Below are positions 8,619 to 18,449 of a DNA stretch of 64,000 bases, one piece after another. This DNA comes from Gilliamella apis (GTDB lineage Bacteria; Pseudomonadota; Gammaproteobacteria; Enterobacterales; Orbaceae): NCBI RefSeq assembly GCF_002142155.1, contig NZ_NASD01000011.1, forward strand, positions 1 to 64,000. The letters run 5' to 3'. Each line of letters opens with the position of its first letter. Position 1 is the first letter of the stretch. The notes below the pieces were generated by a model. The model ran no database searches. It saw only the letters and a program-made list of their open reading frames with translations, and was not told where the DNA came from. The translations under genes were made by a program, and so were the position numbers.

Positions 8619-10682
8619 TCATTGATAGTTTGCAAACAATTTCCAAATTTCGTGGTTATTGTTTGCTTTTCGTATATTTGCAGCTCCTTCATGAAGTTCT
8701 AATAATTCATTTAATTGAGCTAAAGCTTTAAGATGTTTTTGTGGGTTATTGGTAGCAAGAACAACGATTAAATCAGCTTGCATATAACCACAAATATCAA
8801 TTTTTTGAGGAAATTTAAGTAAAGACATCGCAACTTTATTAACACCATCATCAATACCAGCATGAGCGATGATTAAGCCATCAACTAACATAATATAAGG
8901 TTGTTCAAATTGAATTTTGTTAATCATCCTTTCAAGATAATAATGCTCTATGGATTGATTAGTTAGAAGTGGTTTTGCGGCTAATTCAAGTGCATCTTGC
9001 CATGAAATATCGGCTGATTGCGCAATATTGATATGTTCTGGTTGCATTAAATCAGCAAGTGATGGAATTTCATGTTGGGTTATACGTAAAGGGTTATCAT
9101 TTACTTCATCGTTATACAGATATGAGGTTAACTCTTTTTGTAAGGCTTTTCTCTCTTTTATATTACTGAACTTTTCAATAATTAACATCAGTTCTTCAAC
9201 TTGAATTATGCTTGGATCAATTCCTTGTAAAGTGCCGATCACCTGATTACGAAAAGCATTTTTATGAAAATTATTAACGGATGGATTAACAATAAATAAA
9301 AGTTTATCGGTCGATAAATAGGATGTTGAAAACACAATATCATAATAATGATTATATTTTTCAAACTCACGTTTAGACATTGCATCGGAAAAATGTAATT
9401 CGGGTAACAAAACTTGCAAAGTTAAATAAAGATAAGTTGAAACAGTTGCACTATTTTCACAGACAACAATCGCAATTTTTTTTGTTTTGATTTGATTTAT
9501 CAAACCTTCACGAGTTAACCAACCGCCAAATAAAACCGTTATAAAAGCGACTTCTTCATCAGGCATATTACAATGTAAAATTTTTTCAAACGGTGCAATG
9601 GCTTTTCGTACCATTTCATGTAAATGACCAAACTCTTGTAAAACTATGTCATAGACACTATTAATATTGGTAATATGATAACGAATTCGATAATAGGCGG
9701 GTTTCCAATGTTGATAAATGCGTTCAGTAAGTTCACTCTTATCCCTAAAAGTAATACAACTAATCTGCTCAAAATTATTAATAACTTCAACCGCACTTTC
9801 CAATAATACAGTATCTAAATGGAAATATTTGTCTGATAAAGTTTGGATATTTGAACTTTGCACTAGAATCGTTAAAAAAATTTGTTCATTAAGATCGGTA
9901 ATACCAAATTTTTCAATCAACTTTTTCATCAATTGAAAATCACGACTATTGGCAACTTCAGCATAATTTTCAGGTAAGTGCTCAATTTTTTTATCGGTTT
10001 CAATGCGCTGTAACATAAAACAGATAAAGTAGGTCAGTTCTTGTAACTGCTCATCGGTAAAAATAATTTTTAATTTTTTCTCTATTTCACTAAATACCTG
10101 CCCTACTTGTTCTAATCCACCTTGAGTAATAATATCATTTTCTTTAAATATTTTATCCGCGACTGGCATACTGATAATTCTACGAATTAATTTCAGCAAT
10201 AAATACCGTTTGTCAATTTCTTTACCAATAATTCTGTAACCATTTTCACGGTCATAGCTTATTTGTAAATGATATTGCACTATCATGAGTTGTACTTTTT
10301 TAATGTCATTAATAACGGTATTTTGGCTAATAGTAAGAGCGGAAGATAAATGTATTAATGACAATCTTTCAGTTCGAGTTAATAAAAAGAATAAAAGCAA
10401 ATGGACTCGTTCATCTTCTGAATATATATAACGTCCAATAGCTTTTGAAACAGGTTCATCTCTAAATGTTTCAATGACATGTTTTGGTACACTAAATTTT
10501 CCTGTTTTAAAACGTTTAATTAATTCAAGATTAGAAGACTCAAGGAAATCATTAATTTTCTTTAATGTATAACTAAGTTGTTTGCGTGTTAACCCAAATT
10601 CAGCTTGAAGTTCTACACCACTGATACTTGGGTTTTGAATCAAGGCATTTAGAACAGTATGAATTCTATTATCAACAACCAT
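8619..10682 (-). CDS. PRD-domain transcriptional regulator with EIIB and EIIA modules
   Basis: This 687-residue protein has the MtlR/LicR layout. An N-terminal winged helix-turn-helix (residues 1-60, GVELQAEFGLTRKQLSYTLKKI) is followed by a second helix-turn-helix-like region with SSALTISQNTVIND. Two PTS regulation domains lie between about 180 and 400. An EIIB-like segment with the cysteine in IAIVVCENSATVSTYL follows near 410, and a C-terminal EIIA type 2 domain has a histidine in LIIAHAGIDDGV near 600. Such proteins are controlled by phosphorylation from HPr and the cognate PTS, so this one very likely controls its own operon. It sits between the IIC gene and the aldolase gene. The ribosome-binding site is weak. 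Confidence 0.9.
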   Translation of the reverse strand: MVVDNRIHTVLNALIQNPSISGVELQAEFGLTRKQLSYTLKKINDFLESSNLELIKRFKTGKFSVPKHVIETFRDEPVSKAIGRYIYSEDERVHLLLFFLLTRTERLSLIHLSSALTISQNTVINDIKKVQLMIVQYHLQISYDRENGYRIIGKEIDKRYLLLKLIRRIISMPVADKIFKENDIITQGGLEQVGQVFSEIEKKLKIIFTDEQLQELTYFICFMLQRIETDKKIEHLPENYAEVANSRDFQLMKKLIEKFGITDLNEQIFLTILVQSSNIQTLSDKYFHLDTVLLESAVEVINNFEQISCITFRDKSELTERIYQHWKPAYYRIRYHITNINSVYDIVLQEFGHLHEMVRKAIAPFEKILHCNMPDEEVAFITVLFGGWLTREGLINQIKTKKIAIVVCENSATVSTYLYLTLQVLLPELHFSDAMSKREFEKYNHYYDIVFSTSYLSTDKLLFIVNPSVNNFHKNAFRNQVIGTLQGIDPSIIQVEELMLIIEKFSNIKERKALQKELTSYLYNDEVNDNPLRITQHEIPSLADLMQPEHINIAQSADISWQDALELAAKPLLTNQSIEHYYLERMINKIQFEQPYIMLVDGLIIAHAGIDDGVNKVAMSLLKFPQKIDICGYMQADLIVVLATNNPQKHLKALAQLNELLELHEGAANIRKANNNHEIWKLFANYQ

Positions 10683-10708
10683 ATAACAATTACCTTTTTG
10701 TTCGTTGT

Positions 10709-10734
10709 CTGATGGTAATTATCATTACCATCAG
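10709..10734 (-). promoter_or_regulatory. Perfect hairpin between IIC and the regulator gene
   Basis: CTGATGGTAA (10709-10718) pairs perfectly with TTACCATCAG (10725-10734) across six bases, in the 93-base gap between the IIC stop and the regulator start. No T-run follows on the minus strand, so it is more likely a processing or attenuating hairpin, or an operator, than a full terminator. Confidence 0.45.
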
Positions 10735-10775
10735 AGATACTAAACACTATTTTCAACGAATGTTTAAATGCTCAT

Positions 10776-12158
10776 TTATCCATTATTTTCAGCTAAATCC
10801 TGTATTGTTTCCCTGCGCAGTTCACGGGCATAAAAGAAATATCCTACACACCAATAAACAGCAAAAATTAAGGGTACAAAATAACCTTGCAAACATTGCC
10901 AAATAAAAGAAAACGCATAGGTAAAGACAGGTGCATCAATAGAACTATTTGAAATTAATTGATTGGCTGGAATATCAATTGCTTTAGTTGATAATCCTAA
11001 ATCGGTGATGATAGGCGCAAACTGGGTACCAACAAATAAGAAAAATGGCACGCCTATAATTGCTAAGATAACCATTCTTAAAGTATTACCTTTAGTTAAA
11101 ATATAAGCAGGCACAATAAGGGCAATGTTGATAATGCCAGCAAACGGTAAAAGTTTATTGCCAGGTAAAATAACAGCCCAAATTAAAGTAAAAGGAATAG
11201 CAACAATTATAGTAAACCATATCTCACTGGCTCCTCCCATAAATGGCCAATCCAAACCGACAAACAATTTACGCCCAGCAAAACGCTTATTCATGTAATC
11301 ACTGATTGCTTCAGAAATTGGCGAAAGCGCCTGCATAAATAATTTAGAAATCATTGGAAATAACATCAATGCGGTAGCTGCTTGCACACCTAACATTAAG
11401 ATGGCTGCCACATCATAACCAGCAATAATTCCAAAGGTCACACCTAATAAAAAACCAATTACATGATTTTCAGCAAAAATACCAATTTTGGCGCGTAACG
11501 TTGCTGCATCCATTGGTTTATTTAAAATAGGAATTTTGCGAAGAAGTAGATCAAAAGGGTAATAAATTGCACTAAAAAATAACATTCGGTGAGTACATGT
11601 AACACCTGGAATACCCGTTAATTTTTCAATACGATGTTGATTAATATCACCAGAATTAAGTTCCAATATGATTTGTAATGTGGCAACAATAAAAGCAAGA
11701 ACCAATGCCACAACAGATCCTAAAATTGGTGTAGCAACAGCGACAACAATGAAAGCTGTAAAAATTTTTCCCCATACATTCCATAAATCAGCGTTAAATG
11801 TATCTGTCTTTTTGAAGACTAGCATTAAAATATTGACGCCAACTTGTAAAGGAAACATTAGAAAAGCATACGGCCAAGCCCAAGATACGTTTGCCATAGT
11901 TGTCCAACCGCCATCAACAATACTAAGCTCAATACCTGTTCGTTCCATCATTGTTTGTGCTGCTGAGCCAATGGCGCCTACCATAAAACCAATCAGCATA
12001 CTCATACCAACAAATGCAACACCTAATGTAATAGCGGCTGATGCACCATCTCTAAATTTCATTCGGACAATTAAACCCGCAATGAGCATAATGAAAGGTA
12101 CAAAAACTGGAGCACCTAAATTTAAAATATAATTTATAATTGTTCCAAGAAAGTCCAT
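10776..12158 (-). CDS. PTS EIIC, galactitol/pentitol type
   Basis: This is the membrane channel of a phosphotransferase system. The 460 residues contain about ten to twelve hydrophobic segments, starting FLGTIINYILNLGAPVFVPFIMLIAGL. The soluble loops resemble GatC, including GLDWPFMGGASEIWF and the DINQHRIEKLTGIPGVTCTH region. It is preceded by IIB with a 9-base gap and by IIA further up, so the complete carrier is encoded here. Galactitol, a pentitol or a tetritol is possible as substrate. The neighbouring aldolase and DhaK-type kinase fit a polyol or ketose whose cleavage gives three-carbon products. Confidence 0.88.
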   Translation of the reverse strand: MDFLGTIINYILNLGAPVFVPFIMLIAGLIVRMKFRDGASAAITLGVAFVGMSMLIGFMVGAIGSAAQTMMERTGIELSIVDGGWTTMANVSWAWPYAFLMFPLQVGVNILMLVFKKTDTFNADLWNVWGKIFTAFIVVAVATPILGSVVALVLAFIVATLQIILELNSGDINQHRIEKLTGIPGVTCTHRMLFFSAIYYPFDLLLRKIPILNKPMDAATLRAKIGIFAENHVIGFLLGVTFGIIAGYDVAAILMLGVQAATALMLFPMISKLFMQALSPISEAISDYMNKRFAGRKLFVGLDWPFMGGASEIWFTIIVAIPFTLIWAVILPGNKLLPFAGIINIALIVPAYILTKGNTLRMVILAIIGVPFFLFVGTQFAPIITDLGLSTKAIDIPANQLISNSSIDAPVFTYAFSFIWQCLQGYFVPLIFAVYWCVGYFFYARELRRETIQDLAENNG

Positions 12159-12167
12159 AATGTACTC

Positions 12168-12446
12168 CTATTTACAGGCATCGATAATTTTTTGTAATTC
12201 AGCTTCCATATTTATTCCCGTTAAAAATGCAATGCCATTAATCACAGGGATAGAATATTGTTTTTCAACTTTGGTTATCGCTATGTATGCCCCGCTACTT
12301 TTGATATGAGAATCAACCGATTTTAGATCGACAACTTCAACCTTTATGTCATCAAGATTTCGTTCTTTTAATAAACGTGTAACCTTACTTGCAACTGTTT
12401 GAGATGTAGCTACTCCACTGCCACATGCAACAATAACTTTTTTCAT
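12168..12446 (-). CDS. PTS EIIB, galactitol type
   Basis: The 92-residue cytoplasmic phosphocarrier starts MKKVIVACGSGVATSQTVAS, with the phosphorylated cysteine at residue 8 in the P-loop-like CGSGVATS. Length and motif fit the GatB/SgcB group. It passes phosphate from IIA to the sugar bound by IIC. A GGAGG site precedes the ATG, and the gap to IIA is 9 bases. Confidence 0.92.
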   Translation of the reverse strand: MKKVIVACGSGVATSQTVASKVTRLLKERNLDDIKVEVVDLKSVDSHIKSSGAYIAITKVEKQYSIPVINGIAFLTGINMEAELQKIIDACK

Positions 12447-12455
12447 AATGCCTCC

Positions 12456-12932
12456 TTATAAATTAATATTCGACGTGAGTAGTGTAAAAACTTCATGTTT
12501 GTTTTTTGCATGGAAAAGAGACTCTAAAAAACATGAATTTACAAAGCAGGACATTAATTTTTGCAACAAATCAATATGTCCATTTTTTTTGTTAAACCCA
12601 AGTAAAAAAACAAAATTAGCATTTAATACATGGTCATTATTTGCCATTTCGCACCATGGAATGGTTCCTTTAACTCGAGTAAAAAAGATGAATGGTTTAA
12701 TCACATGTTCAATGTCAGTATGAGGCATAGCAACTACATAAGGTTCTGTAGGTAGAGCGGTTGGGAATGAAGATTCTCTTTTTTTAATTGCATCTAAGAA
12801 AGAGTTATTAACATATCCTTTCTTTCTTAGAACAGAAAATGTGAATTCAAAAAATTGATTATTATTTTGGAAGTCTTTATCTAAAAGAATTAAATCTTCA
12901 AAAAACATTTGCTCGCTAGATTCATTCCCCAT
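12456..12932 (-). CDS. PTS EIIA type 2 (fructose/mannitol/galactitol class)
   Basis: The product carries the phosphoryl-accepting histidine in VVAMPHTDIEHV near residue 70 and the type 2 core between residues 15 and 155. I chose the ATG at 12932 because GGAGG lies five bases upstream; the frame can be extended five codons to 12947, which would overlap that site. It is the first gene of the five-gene minus-strand operon IIA-IIB-IIC-regulator-aldolase. A Cys-rich segment MSCFVNSCFLESLF near the end is unusual but probably incidental. Confidence 0.88.
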   Translation of the reverse strand: MGNESSEQMFFEDLILLDKDFQNNNQFFEFTFSVLRKKGYVNNSFLDAIKKRESSFPTALPTEPYVVAMPHTDIEHVIKPFIFFTRVKGTIPWCEMANNDHVLNANFVFLLGFNKKNGHIDLLQKLMSCFVNSCFLESLFHAKNKHEVFTLLTSNINL

Positions 12933-13185
12933 TTCATCCTCCATCATTAAGTGATCAGCAAATTTTTAAAACATTAGTTATTTGCTACTGCTAGAATTAA
13001 ATTAGCACTGTTTAGATGTGATTGATTTTAGAAAATAAAAATAAAAGAAACTAATGGATTTGATACCAAATAGTCGCCATGGTATTGCACATCATAGGGA
13101 GCGTTATAACAATAGTATTAATAATTTTATCAAGTGGGTTTTATAAATATATTTTTGAAGGAAAAATAGAATCTAAAAATAGATT
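12933..13185. other. Intergenic region with a possible short ORF remnant
   Basis: This region lies upstream of the PTS operon and should hold its promoter, although no strong -35/-10 pair was evident. On the plus strand a 30-codon frame from the ATG at 13054 reads MDLIPNSRHGIAHHRERYNN and ends at a TAA near 13146. Its residue composition looks protein-like, but it has no clear ribosome-binding site and I do not recognise it. Confidence 0.3.
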
Positions 13186-13214
13186 AATCTCCGTCTGCTT
13201 TCCACAGACGGATT
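13186..13214 (-). terminator. Terminator of the UPF0210 gene
   Basis: AATCCGTCTG pairs with CAGACGGAGATT on the minus strand around a six-base loop, shortly after the stop codon at 13245. Confidence 0.7.
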
Positions 13215-13244
13215 ATGAAAGATAACCAATTTATTACTAATTAA

Positions 13245-14600
13245 TTAGTTTTTGAATGAATGAATTGGAGCTGGAATACGCCCACCACGACTAATAAAAT
13301 CACATGAACTAAATTTATTTACAGGCATTACTGGCGCATGGCCAAGTAAACCACCAAATTCAATATTATCGCCTACTTTCAAACCTACCGCAGGGATAAT
13401 TCTGACAGCCGTAGTTTTATGATTAATTACGCCAATTGCTGCTTCATCAGCGATAATTGCTGAAATAGTTTCAGCTGGTGTATCACCAGGAATAGCAATC
13501 ATATCTAGCCCCACTGAGCAAACGCAAGTCATGGCCTCTAATTTTTCAAGGTTTAGTGCCCCATTATTTACTGCATCAATCATCCCCGCATCTTCTGATA
13601 CAGGAATAAAGGCACCACTTAAGCCACCCACATGGCCACAAGCCATTACGCCACCTTTTTTTACGGCATCATTCAGCATCGCTAGCGCAGCGGTAGTTCC
13701 ATGTGTTCCAACAACTTCTAGTCCCATTTCTTCTAAAATATGTGCTACTGAGTCACCGATAGCTGGAGTTGGTGCTAATGATAAATCAACAATCCCAAAT
13801 TTAACCCCTAACCGTTCTGACGCTTCTTTACCTACCAATTGCCCCATACGAGTTATTTTAAAGGCTGTTTTTTTAATGGTTTCAGCAACAACATCAAAAG
13901 GCTGACCTTTAACTTTTTCCAATGCTCGCTTAACTACACCCGGCCCACTCACACCGACATTAATCACACAGTCAGCTTCACCAATACCATGAAAAGCACC
14001 AGCCATAAATGGATTATCTTCAACTGCATTAGCAAATACCACTAATTTTGCACAAGCCATACTACTATTATCGGCGGTTAATGCGGCCGCTTCTTTAATA
14101 ATTTGTCCCATTTGCTTTACTGCATCCATATTAATACCAGTTTGAGTAGAACCGACATTAACTGATGAACAAACTCGTTCGGTTTGTGCTAATGCTTGTG
14201 GAATTGATTTAATAAGAATTTCATCGCCTTTATGGTAACCTTTTTGCACTAATGCAGAAAATCCACCTATAAAATTAACACCAACCGCTTTGGCTGCTTC
14301 ATCGAGTGTTTTAGCAAAAGCAACATAGTCTTTATCGTCACTTGCACCTGCAATCAATGATATAGGCGTAACCGAAATACGCTTATTAATAATAGGGATA
14401 CCAAATTCAGAAGTAATTTGATCACCAACTTTAACTAAATCTTTCGCTAATCGCGTAATTTTATCGTATATTTTTTGACGCGCTTTTGCGCCATCACTAT
14501 CAATACAATCAAGAAGAGATATACCCATGGTTATTGTGCGGATATCAAGTTTTTCTTCCTCTATCATTTTAATTGTTTCGAGGATCTGTTTTGTTTCCAT
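13245..14600 (-). CDS. PFL-family / UPF0210 (DUF711) protein
   Basis: The 451-residue protein matches the conserved UPF0210 family found in firmicutes and some proteobacteria, with the early [16 protein letters not shown] and the glycine-rich stretches [24 protein letters not shown] and [18 protein letters not shown]. The family resembles glycyl-radical folds in structure but has no agreed function. It is encoded 35 bases downstream of an ACT-domain protein, a pairing that is widespread and suggests a shared, possibly amino-acid-sensing, role. Confidence is high for the family and low for the function. Confidence 0.9.
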   Translation of the reverse strand: METKQILETIKMIEEEKLDIRTITMGISLLDCIDSDGAKARQKIYDKITRLAKDLVKVGDQITSEFGIPIINKRISVTPISLIAGASDDKDYVAFAKTLDEAAKAVGVNFIGGFSALVQKGYHKGDEILIKSIPQALAQTERVCSSVNVGSTQTGINMDAVKQMGQIIKEAAALTADNSSMACAKLVVFANAVEDNPFMAGAFHGIGEADCVINVGVSGPGVVKRALEKVKGQPFDVVAETIKKTAFKITRMGQLVGKEASERLGVKFGIVDLSLAPTPAIGDSVAHILEEMGLEVVGTHGTTAALAMLNDAVKKGGVMACGHVGGLSGAFIPVSEDAGMIDAVNNGALNLEKLEAMTCVCSVGLDMIAIPGDTPAETISAIIADEAAIGVINHKTTAVRIIPAVGLKVGDNIEFGGLLGHAPVMPVNKFSSCDFISRGGRIPAPIHSFKN

Positions 14601-14635
14601 TAGTTCTATCCTTTCGTAAAAATATGAAATTGAGC

Positions 14636-14905
14636 TTATAAACGATGCATTGCATCAAAAATTTCTTCTCGTTGTATATTCACTTTAACTTTTAACTGCT
14701 CACCGGTATGTACTAAAGTATTTTTAACTTCATCAAAAGTGGCGTTAATTTTAGATAAATCTAATAACATAATCATGGTAAAATACTCATCCATGATAGT
14801 TTGGCTAACATCTAAAATATTAATATTTAATTCATATAACTTTTGGCTTATCCCTGCAATAATTCCTGTTTGGTCCTTACCTATTACCGTTAAAATTGTT
14901 TTCAT
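14636..14905 (-). CDS. ACT domain-containing protein (UPF0237)
   Basis: The 89-residue product begins [20 protein letters not shown] and is a single ACT domain followed by a short tail, matching the UPF0237 family. ACT domains commonly bind amino acids and act as allosteric switches. The start at 14905 is chosen because GGAG precedes it. The gene is the first of a two-gene operon with the UPF0210 protein, which it may regulate; that partnership is inferred from conserved adjacency. Confidence 0.9.
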   Translation of the reverse strand: MKTILTVIGKDQTGIIAGISQKLYELNINILDVSQTIMDEYFTMIMLLDLSKINATFDEVKNTLVHTGEQLKVKVNIQREEIFDAMHRL

Positions 14906-15048
14906 CACACTCTCCGCACAAATTTTATACACTTAAAAAATATTTATTGAGTTGTTTATAATAACACCTTCAAAAATTATCTAAATAGGAGTAGATTGTT
15001 TTTTTAATCAAAATAAAAAACAAAAAGATAAAATGAAAGGGCGTTATT

Positions 15049-16266
15049 ATGGTGAATTTTCAAAAATCCAATAAATTGGATCATGTTTGTTATGACATTC
15101 GTGGACCAATTCTTGAACATGCAAAAAAGCTTGAAGAAGAAGGTCAAACCATTCTTAAACTTAATATTGGAAATCCCGCCCCTTTCGGTTTTACTGCTCC
15201 AGATGAACTATTAGTGGATGTTATTCGCAACCTACCAACATCACAAGGATATTGTGATTCAAAAGGTCTTTATTCTGCTCGTAAAGCGATTATGCAGCAT
15301 TATCAATCCAGAGGAATTACTAATTTAGATGTAGAAGATATCTATATTGGTAATGGTGTTTCTGAGTTAATTGTTCAATCAATGCAAGCATTACTTAATA
15401 GTGGTGATGAAATATTAGTACCAATGCCTGATTATCCACTTTGGACTGCTGCCGTTAGTTTATCTGGTGGTAACGCGGTTCACTATCTTTGTGATGAAGA
15501 AGCTAATTGGTCACCTGATTTACAAGATATCAAACAAAAAATCACCCCAAAAACCAAAGGGATTGTGATTATTAACCCCAATAATCCTACTGGCGCAGTG
15601 TATAGTAAAGAAGTTTTACTCGAAATAGCGGAAATCGCACGCCAAAATAATTTAATTATTTTTGCTGACGAAATTTACGATAAAATTTTATATGATGATG
15701 CCATACATCATTCAATAGCAGCTTTAGCACCAGATCTATTTGTTATTACTATGAGTGGTTTATCGAAAACTTATCGAGTTGCTGGTTTTAGGCAAGGTTG
15801 GATGGCACTTTGTGGACCAAAACAACACGTTAAAGGTTATATTGAAGGTCTAAATATGTTAGCTTCAATGCGTTTATGTGCCAATGTACCACTGCAACAT
15901 GCAATTCAAGGAGCATTGGGTGGTTATCAAAGTATTAACGAATTTATTGTGCCTGGCGGTCGACTCTATGATCAATGTATGTTGGCATGGCGTTTATTAA
16001 ATGATATTCCCGGCGTTTCTTGTACCAAACCTCAGGGTGCTTTATATCTATTCCCTAAGCTGGATCAGAAAAAATTTAATATTCATAACGATCAAAAATT
16101 AGTTTTAGACTTTTTGTTACAAGAAAAAGTACTATTAGTTCAGGGAAGTGGATTTAATTGGCATAAACCAGATCATGTTAGAATTGTTGCTTTACCTCAT
16201 ACTGGAGAACTACAAGACGCTATAGCTCGATTTGCACACTTTTTATCTAACTATAAACAAGCATAA
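15049..16266 (+). CDS. alaA: Glutamate-pyruvate aminotransferase AlaA
   Basis: AlaA makes alanine from pyruvate and glutamate using pyridoxal phosphate. The 405 residues match E. coli AlaA in length and in its start (KSNKLDHVCYDIRGPILEHA). The cofactor lysine is in TMSGLSKTYRVAGFRQGW near residue 240, with the class I aminotransferase motifs NPNNPTGAVYS and ADEIYDKILYDD before it. An AAGGG site precedes the ATG. It is monocistronic, with a hairpin after the stop codon. Confidence 0.95.
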   Translation: MVNFQKSNKLDHVCYDIRGPILEHAKKLEEEGQTILKLNIGNPAPFGFTAPDELLVDVIRNLPTSQGYCDSKGLYSARKAIMQHYQSRGITNLDVEDIYIGNGVSELIVQSMQALLNSGDEILVPMPDYPLWTAAVSLSGGNAVHYLCDEEANWSPDLQDIKQKITPKTKGIVIINPNNPTGAVYSKEVLLEIAEIARQNNLIIFADEIYDKILYDDAIHHSIAALAPDLFVITMSGLSKTYRVAGFRQGWMALCGPKQHVKGYIEGLNMLASMRLCANVPLQHAIQGALGGYQSINEFIVPGGRLYDQCMLAWRLLNDIPGVSCTKPQGALYLFPKLDQKKFNIHNDQKLVLDFLLQEKVLLVQGSGFNWHKPDHVRIVALPHTGELQDAIARFAHFLSNYKQA

Positions 16267-16275
16267 TTTAATTCC

Positions 16276-16306
16276 TATATCCCTCTAATTATAGATAGGG
16301 GGATAT
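16276..16306 (+). terminator. alaA terminator
   Basis: ATATCCC-CTA pairs with TAG-GGGATAT around an AT-rich loop, ten bases after the alaA stop codon. Confidence 0.55.
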
Positions 16307-16407
16307 TCAACTATTAAAAACTATTTTTTATTTCAACAAAATCTTAAATTGCTTAATCGTTGCTTAAGCTTGTTATTTATAATTATTAATCATAAAAAGT
16401 AACCAAT

Positions 16408-16436
16408 AAAAAAGCGCCAAAAAGGCGCTTTTTTTC
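16408..16436 (-). terminator. Terminator of the M48 lipoprotein gene
   Basis: AAAAAAGCGCC and GGCGCTTTTTT form a strong GC-rich stem with T-runs on both strands, directly after the stop codon of the gene at 16457. It can work in both directions. Confidence 0.85.
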
Positions 16437-16456
16437 TAATAAATTATTTAAATGAA

Positions 16457-17215
16457 TTATCTTTTTAATTCAGCTAATTTATTACGAATATTTTCAGCAC
16501 GTTTTGCTGAAGATGGATGGCTACTTAAAATTGATGCATCACCACCACCTAATTTATCAAATGCAGTTGCAAGACCAGCTGGATTGATTTTTTTCTTAAC
16601 TAAATAATTAAAAGAGAAATCATCAGCGTCTTGTTCTTGTGATTGAGAGAATTGAGCATTGATAACAGCTTCAGCTAAAGCACCTAAAGAAGATTTAGAT
16701 AATGCTGCAACTGTACTGTTACCTGATGCCGCCGCTGCATCACGAGCAATTTCTGTTGCATAAGCAACTTGGATTGCTTTTTTACTATGACCTAAAGCTA
16801 CGTGACCTAATTCGTGACCTAAAACGCCTTGAATTTCGTTATCAGTCATCATATCCATTAAACCACTGTAAACACGAACACAACCATTAGCCATTGCCCA
16901 AGCGTTAACATCTTTAGTAATATACACTTTATAGTTAACTGGAGTTCCATTGATATTATTACCAAGAGCTTTAGCAATTTTATTTAAACGTTTAGTATAA
17001 GCACTTTTAGCTGGAGCAATTTTTGATTGAGCATCCATTTGCGCACATGATTGTTGGCTTAATGATTTCACATCATTATCACTGAGTGTTGCTGCTTTTA
17101 AACCTTTCATACCAAGACTAGTTAAATCACTAGCACTCATATTTTTACAGCCAGCTAAAGACATAGCTGCAACTAAAGGTAGTGCAACAAGCAATGTTTT
17201 TTGATGTTTTTTCAT
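16457..17215 (-). CDS. M48-family metalloprotease lipoprotein (YcaL/LoiP-like)
   Basis: This is a zinc peptidase anchored as a lipoprotein. Residues 1-22 form a lipoprotein signal with the lipobox LAGC. The zinc site is HELGHVALGH near residue 134, with the third ligand in the QEQDADDFSF segment near 195. The 252-residue length fits the short periplasmic M48 group (YcaL, LoiP) involved in outer-membrane protein quality control. A paralogue lies on the other side of queA at 18450 with the same layout, including VNYKVYIT..NAWAMANGCVRVYSGL. The AAGGAAA site fixes the start. Confidence 0.9.
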   Translation of the reverse strand: MKKHQKTLLVALPLVAAMSLAGCKNMSASDLTSLGMKGLKAATLSDNDVKSLSQQSCAQMDAQSKIAPAKSAYTKRLNKIAKALGNNINGTPVNYKVYITKDVNAWAMANGCVRVYSGLMDMMTDNEIQGVLGHELGHVALGHSKKAIQVAYATEIARDAAAASGNSTVAALSKSSLGALAEAVINAQFSQSQEQDADDFSFNYLVKKKINPAGLATAFDKLGGGDASILSSHPSSAKRAENIRNKLAELKR

Positions 17216-17372
17216 AATATTTTCCTTATATTAACAGACTTTACTTTCTTCTAACATAAATGTTAGATAAATTGAATTTTAACGCAACTTTAATAATAAT
17301 CAACAAATAATTACTTGCTTAGAGATAATTAGCCATTTAGACTAGTGCCTCATTTTTTTGAGGAACATAATT

Positions 17373-18404
17373 ATGCAACTGTCTGATTTCAATTTTACTC
17401 TCCCCAAAGAACTGATAGCAAAATACCCTTCAGAAACAAGAAGTTCTTGTCGATTATTAGCACTTGATGGCCATACAGGTAAAATTGAAGATAAAGTATT
17501 TACAGATATTGTTGATTATATCAATGCTGGTGATTTACTCATTTTCAATAATACTAAAGTGATTCCTGCACGGTTATATGGAAAAAAAGTATCAGGTGGA
17601 AAAATTGAAGTATTGATTGAACGATTGTTAGAGGGAAATCGAGCACTCGCACATATTAAAGCCTCAAAGTCGCCTAAAATAGGAGCAGAACTTATTTTAG
17701 GTGAAAATGAAAATATCCAAGTTACTATGGTAGCACGCCATGATGCATTATTTGAGCTACAATTTCCTGACGATGTGCTTAGCATCTTAAATGAAATTGG
17801 CCATATTCCATTACCTCCTTATATAGATCGCCCTGATGATGCTCAAGATCGTGAAGTATACCAAACCGTTTATAGCAAAGTTCCCGGAGCTGTCGCAGCC
17901 CCAACAGCAGGTCTTCATTTTGATAAACCTTTATTAGACAAACTTAAACAAAAAGGTGTTGAGATGGAATTTGTTACCTTACATGTGGGCGCAGGTACAT
18001 TTCAGCCTGTCAGAGTTGAAAATATTGAAACCCATATTATGCATGCCGAATATGCAGAAGTTCCAGAATCAGTTGTGAAAGCTGTTTTAGACTGTAAAGC
18101 TCGTGGAAATAAAGTTATTGCTGTAGGAACAACATCGGTCAGAGCTCTTGAAAGTGCGGCACAACAAACTGGAACTATAGCGCCTTTTTTTGCTGACACC
18201 CGAATTTTTATTTACCCTGGCTATCAATTTAAAGTCATTGATTCTCTTATCACTAACTTCCATTTACCTGAATCAACATTAATTATGCTGGTTTCAGCAT
18301 TTGCTGGTTATGAGAACACCATGAATGCTTATCAGTATGCCGTAAAAGAAAAATATCAATTCTTTAGTTATGGTGATGCAATGCTAATTACCAATAATAA
18401 ATGA
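17373..18404 (+). CDS. queA: S-adenosylmethionine:tRNA ribosyltransferase-isomerase
   Basis: QueA transfers and rearranges the ribosyl group of S-adenosylmethionine onto the preQ1 base at the tRNA wobble position, making epoxyqueuosine. The 343-residue product starts [19 protein letters not shown] and contains [14 protein letters not shown] and [13 protein letters not shown], both family signatures. The start at 17373 follows GAGGA; an upstream in-frame ATG lies in a hairpin-like leader (CCTCA ... TGAGG). Its pathway partner tgt lies downstream, separated by an M48 gene on the other strand. Confidence 0.96.
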   Translation: MQLSDFNFTLPKELIAKYPSETRSSCRLLALDGHTGKIEDKVFTDIVDYINAGDLLIFNNTKVIPARLYGKKVSGGKIEVLIERLLEGNRALAHIKASKSPKIGAELILGENENIQVTMVARHDALFELQFPDDVLSILNEIGHIPLPPYIDRPDDAQDREVYQTVYSKVPGAVAAPTAGLHFDKPLLDKLKQKGVEMEFVTLHVGAGTFQPVRVENIETHIMHAEYAEVPESVVKAVLDCKARGNKVIAVGTTSVRALESAAQQTGTIAPFFADTRIFIYPGYQFKVIDSLITNFHLPESTLIMLVSAFAGYENTMNAYQYAVKEKYQFFSYGDAMLITNNK

Positions 18405-18430
18405 TTTATATCTAGAATAAATCATTTATA
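18399..18430 (+). terminator. queA terminator
   Basis: AATGATTTAT, which overlaps the queA stop codon, pairs with ATAAATCATT around seven bases and is followed by TATATT. The stem is AT-only, so it is moderate as a terminator. Confidence 0.5.
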
Positions 18431-18449
18431 TTCAATAAATTAAAAATAG

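Noticed and set aside
7928..8692. Longer aldolase starting at 8692
   Set aside because: It would overlap the regulator gene by over 70 bases, and the ATG at 8590 has a good TAGGAG site and fits the family length.
11668..12132. 154-codon plus-strand frame opposite the PTS IIC gene
   Set aside because: It is antisense to a clearly recognised membrane protein, and its composition reflects the complement of hydrophobic codons.
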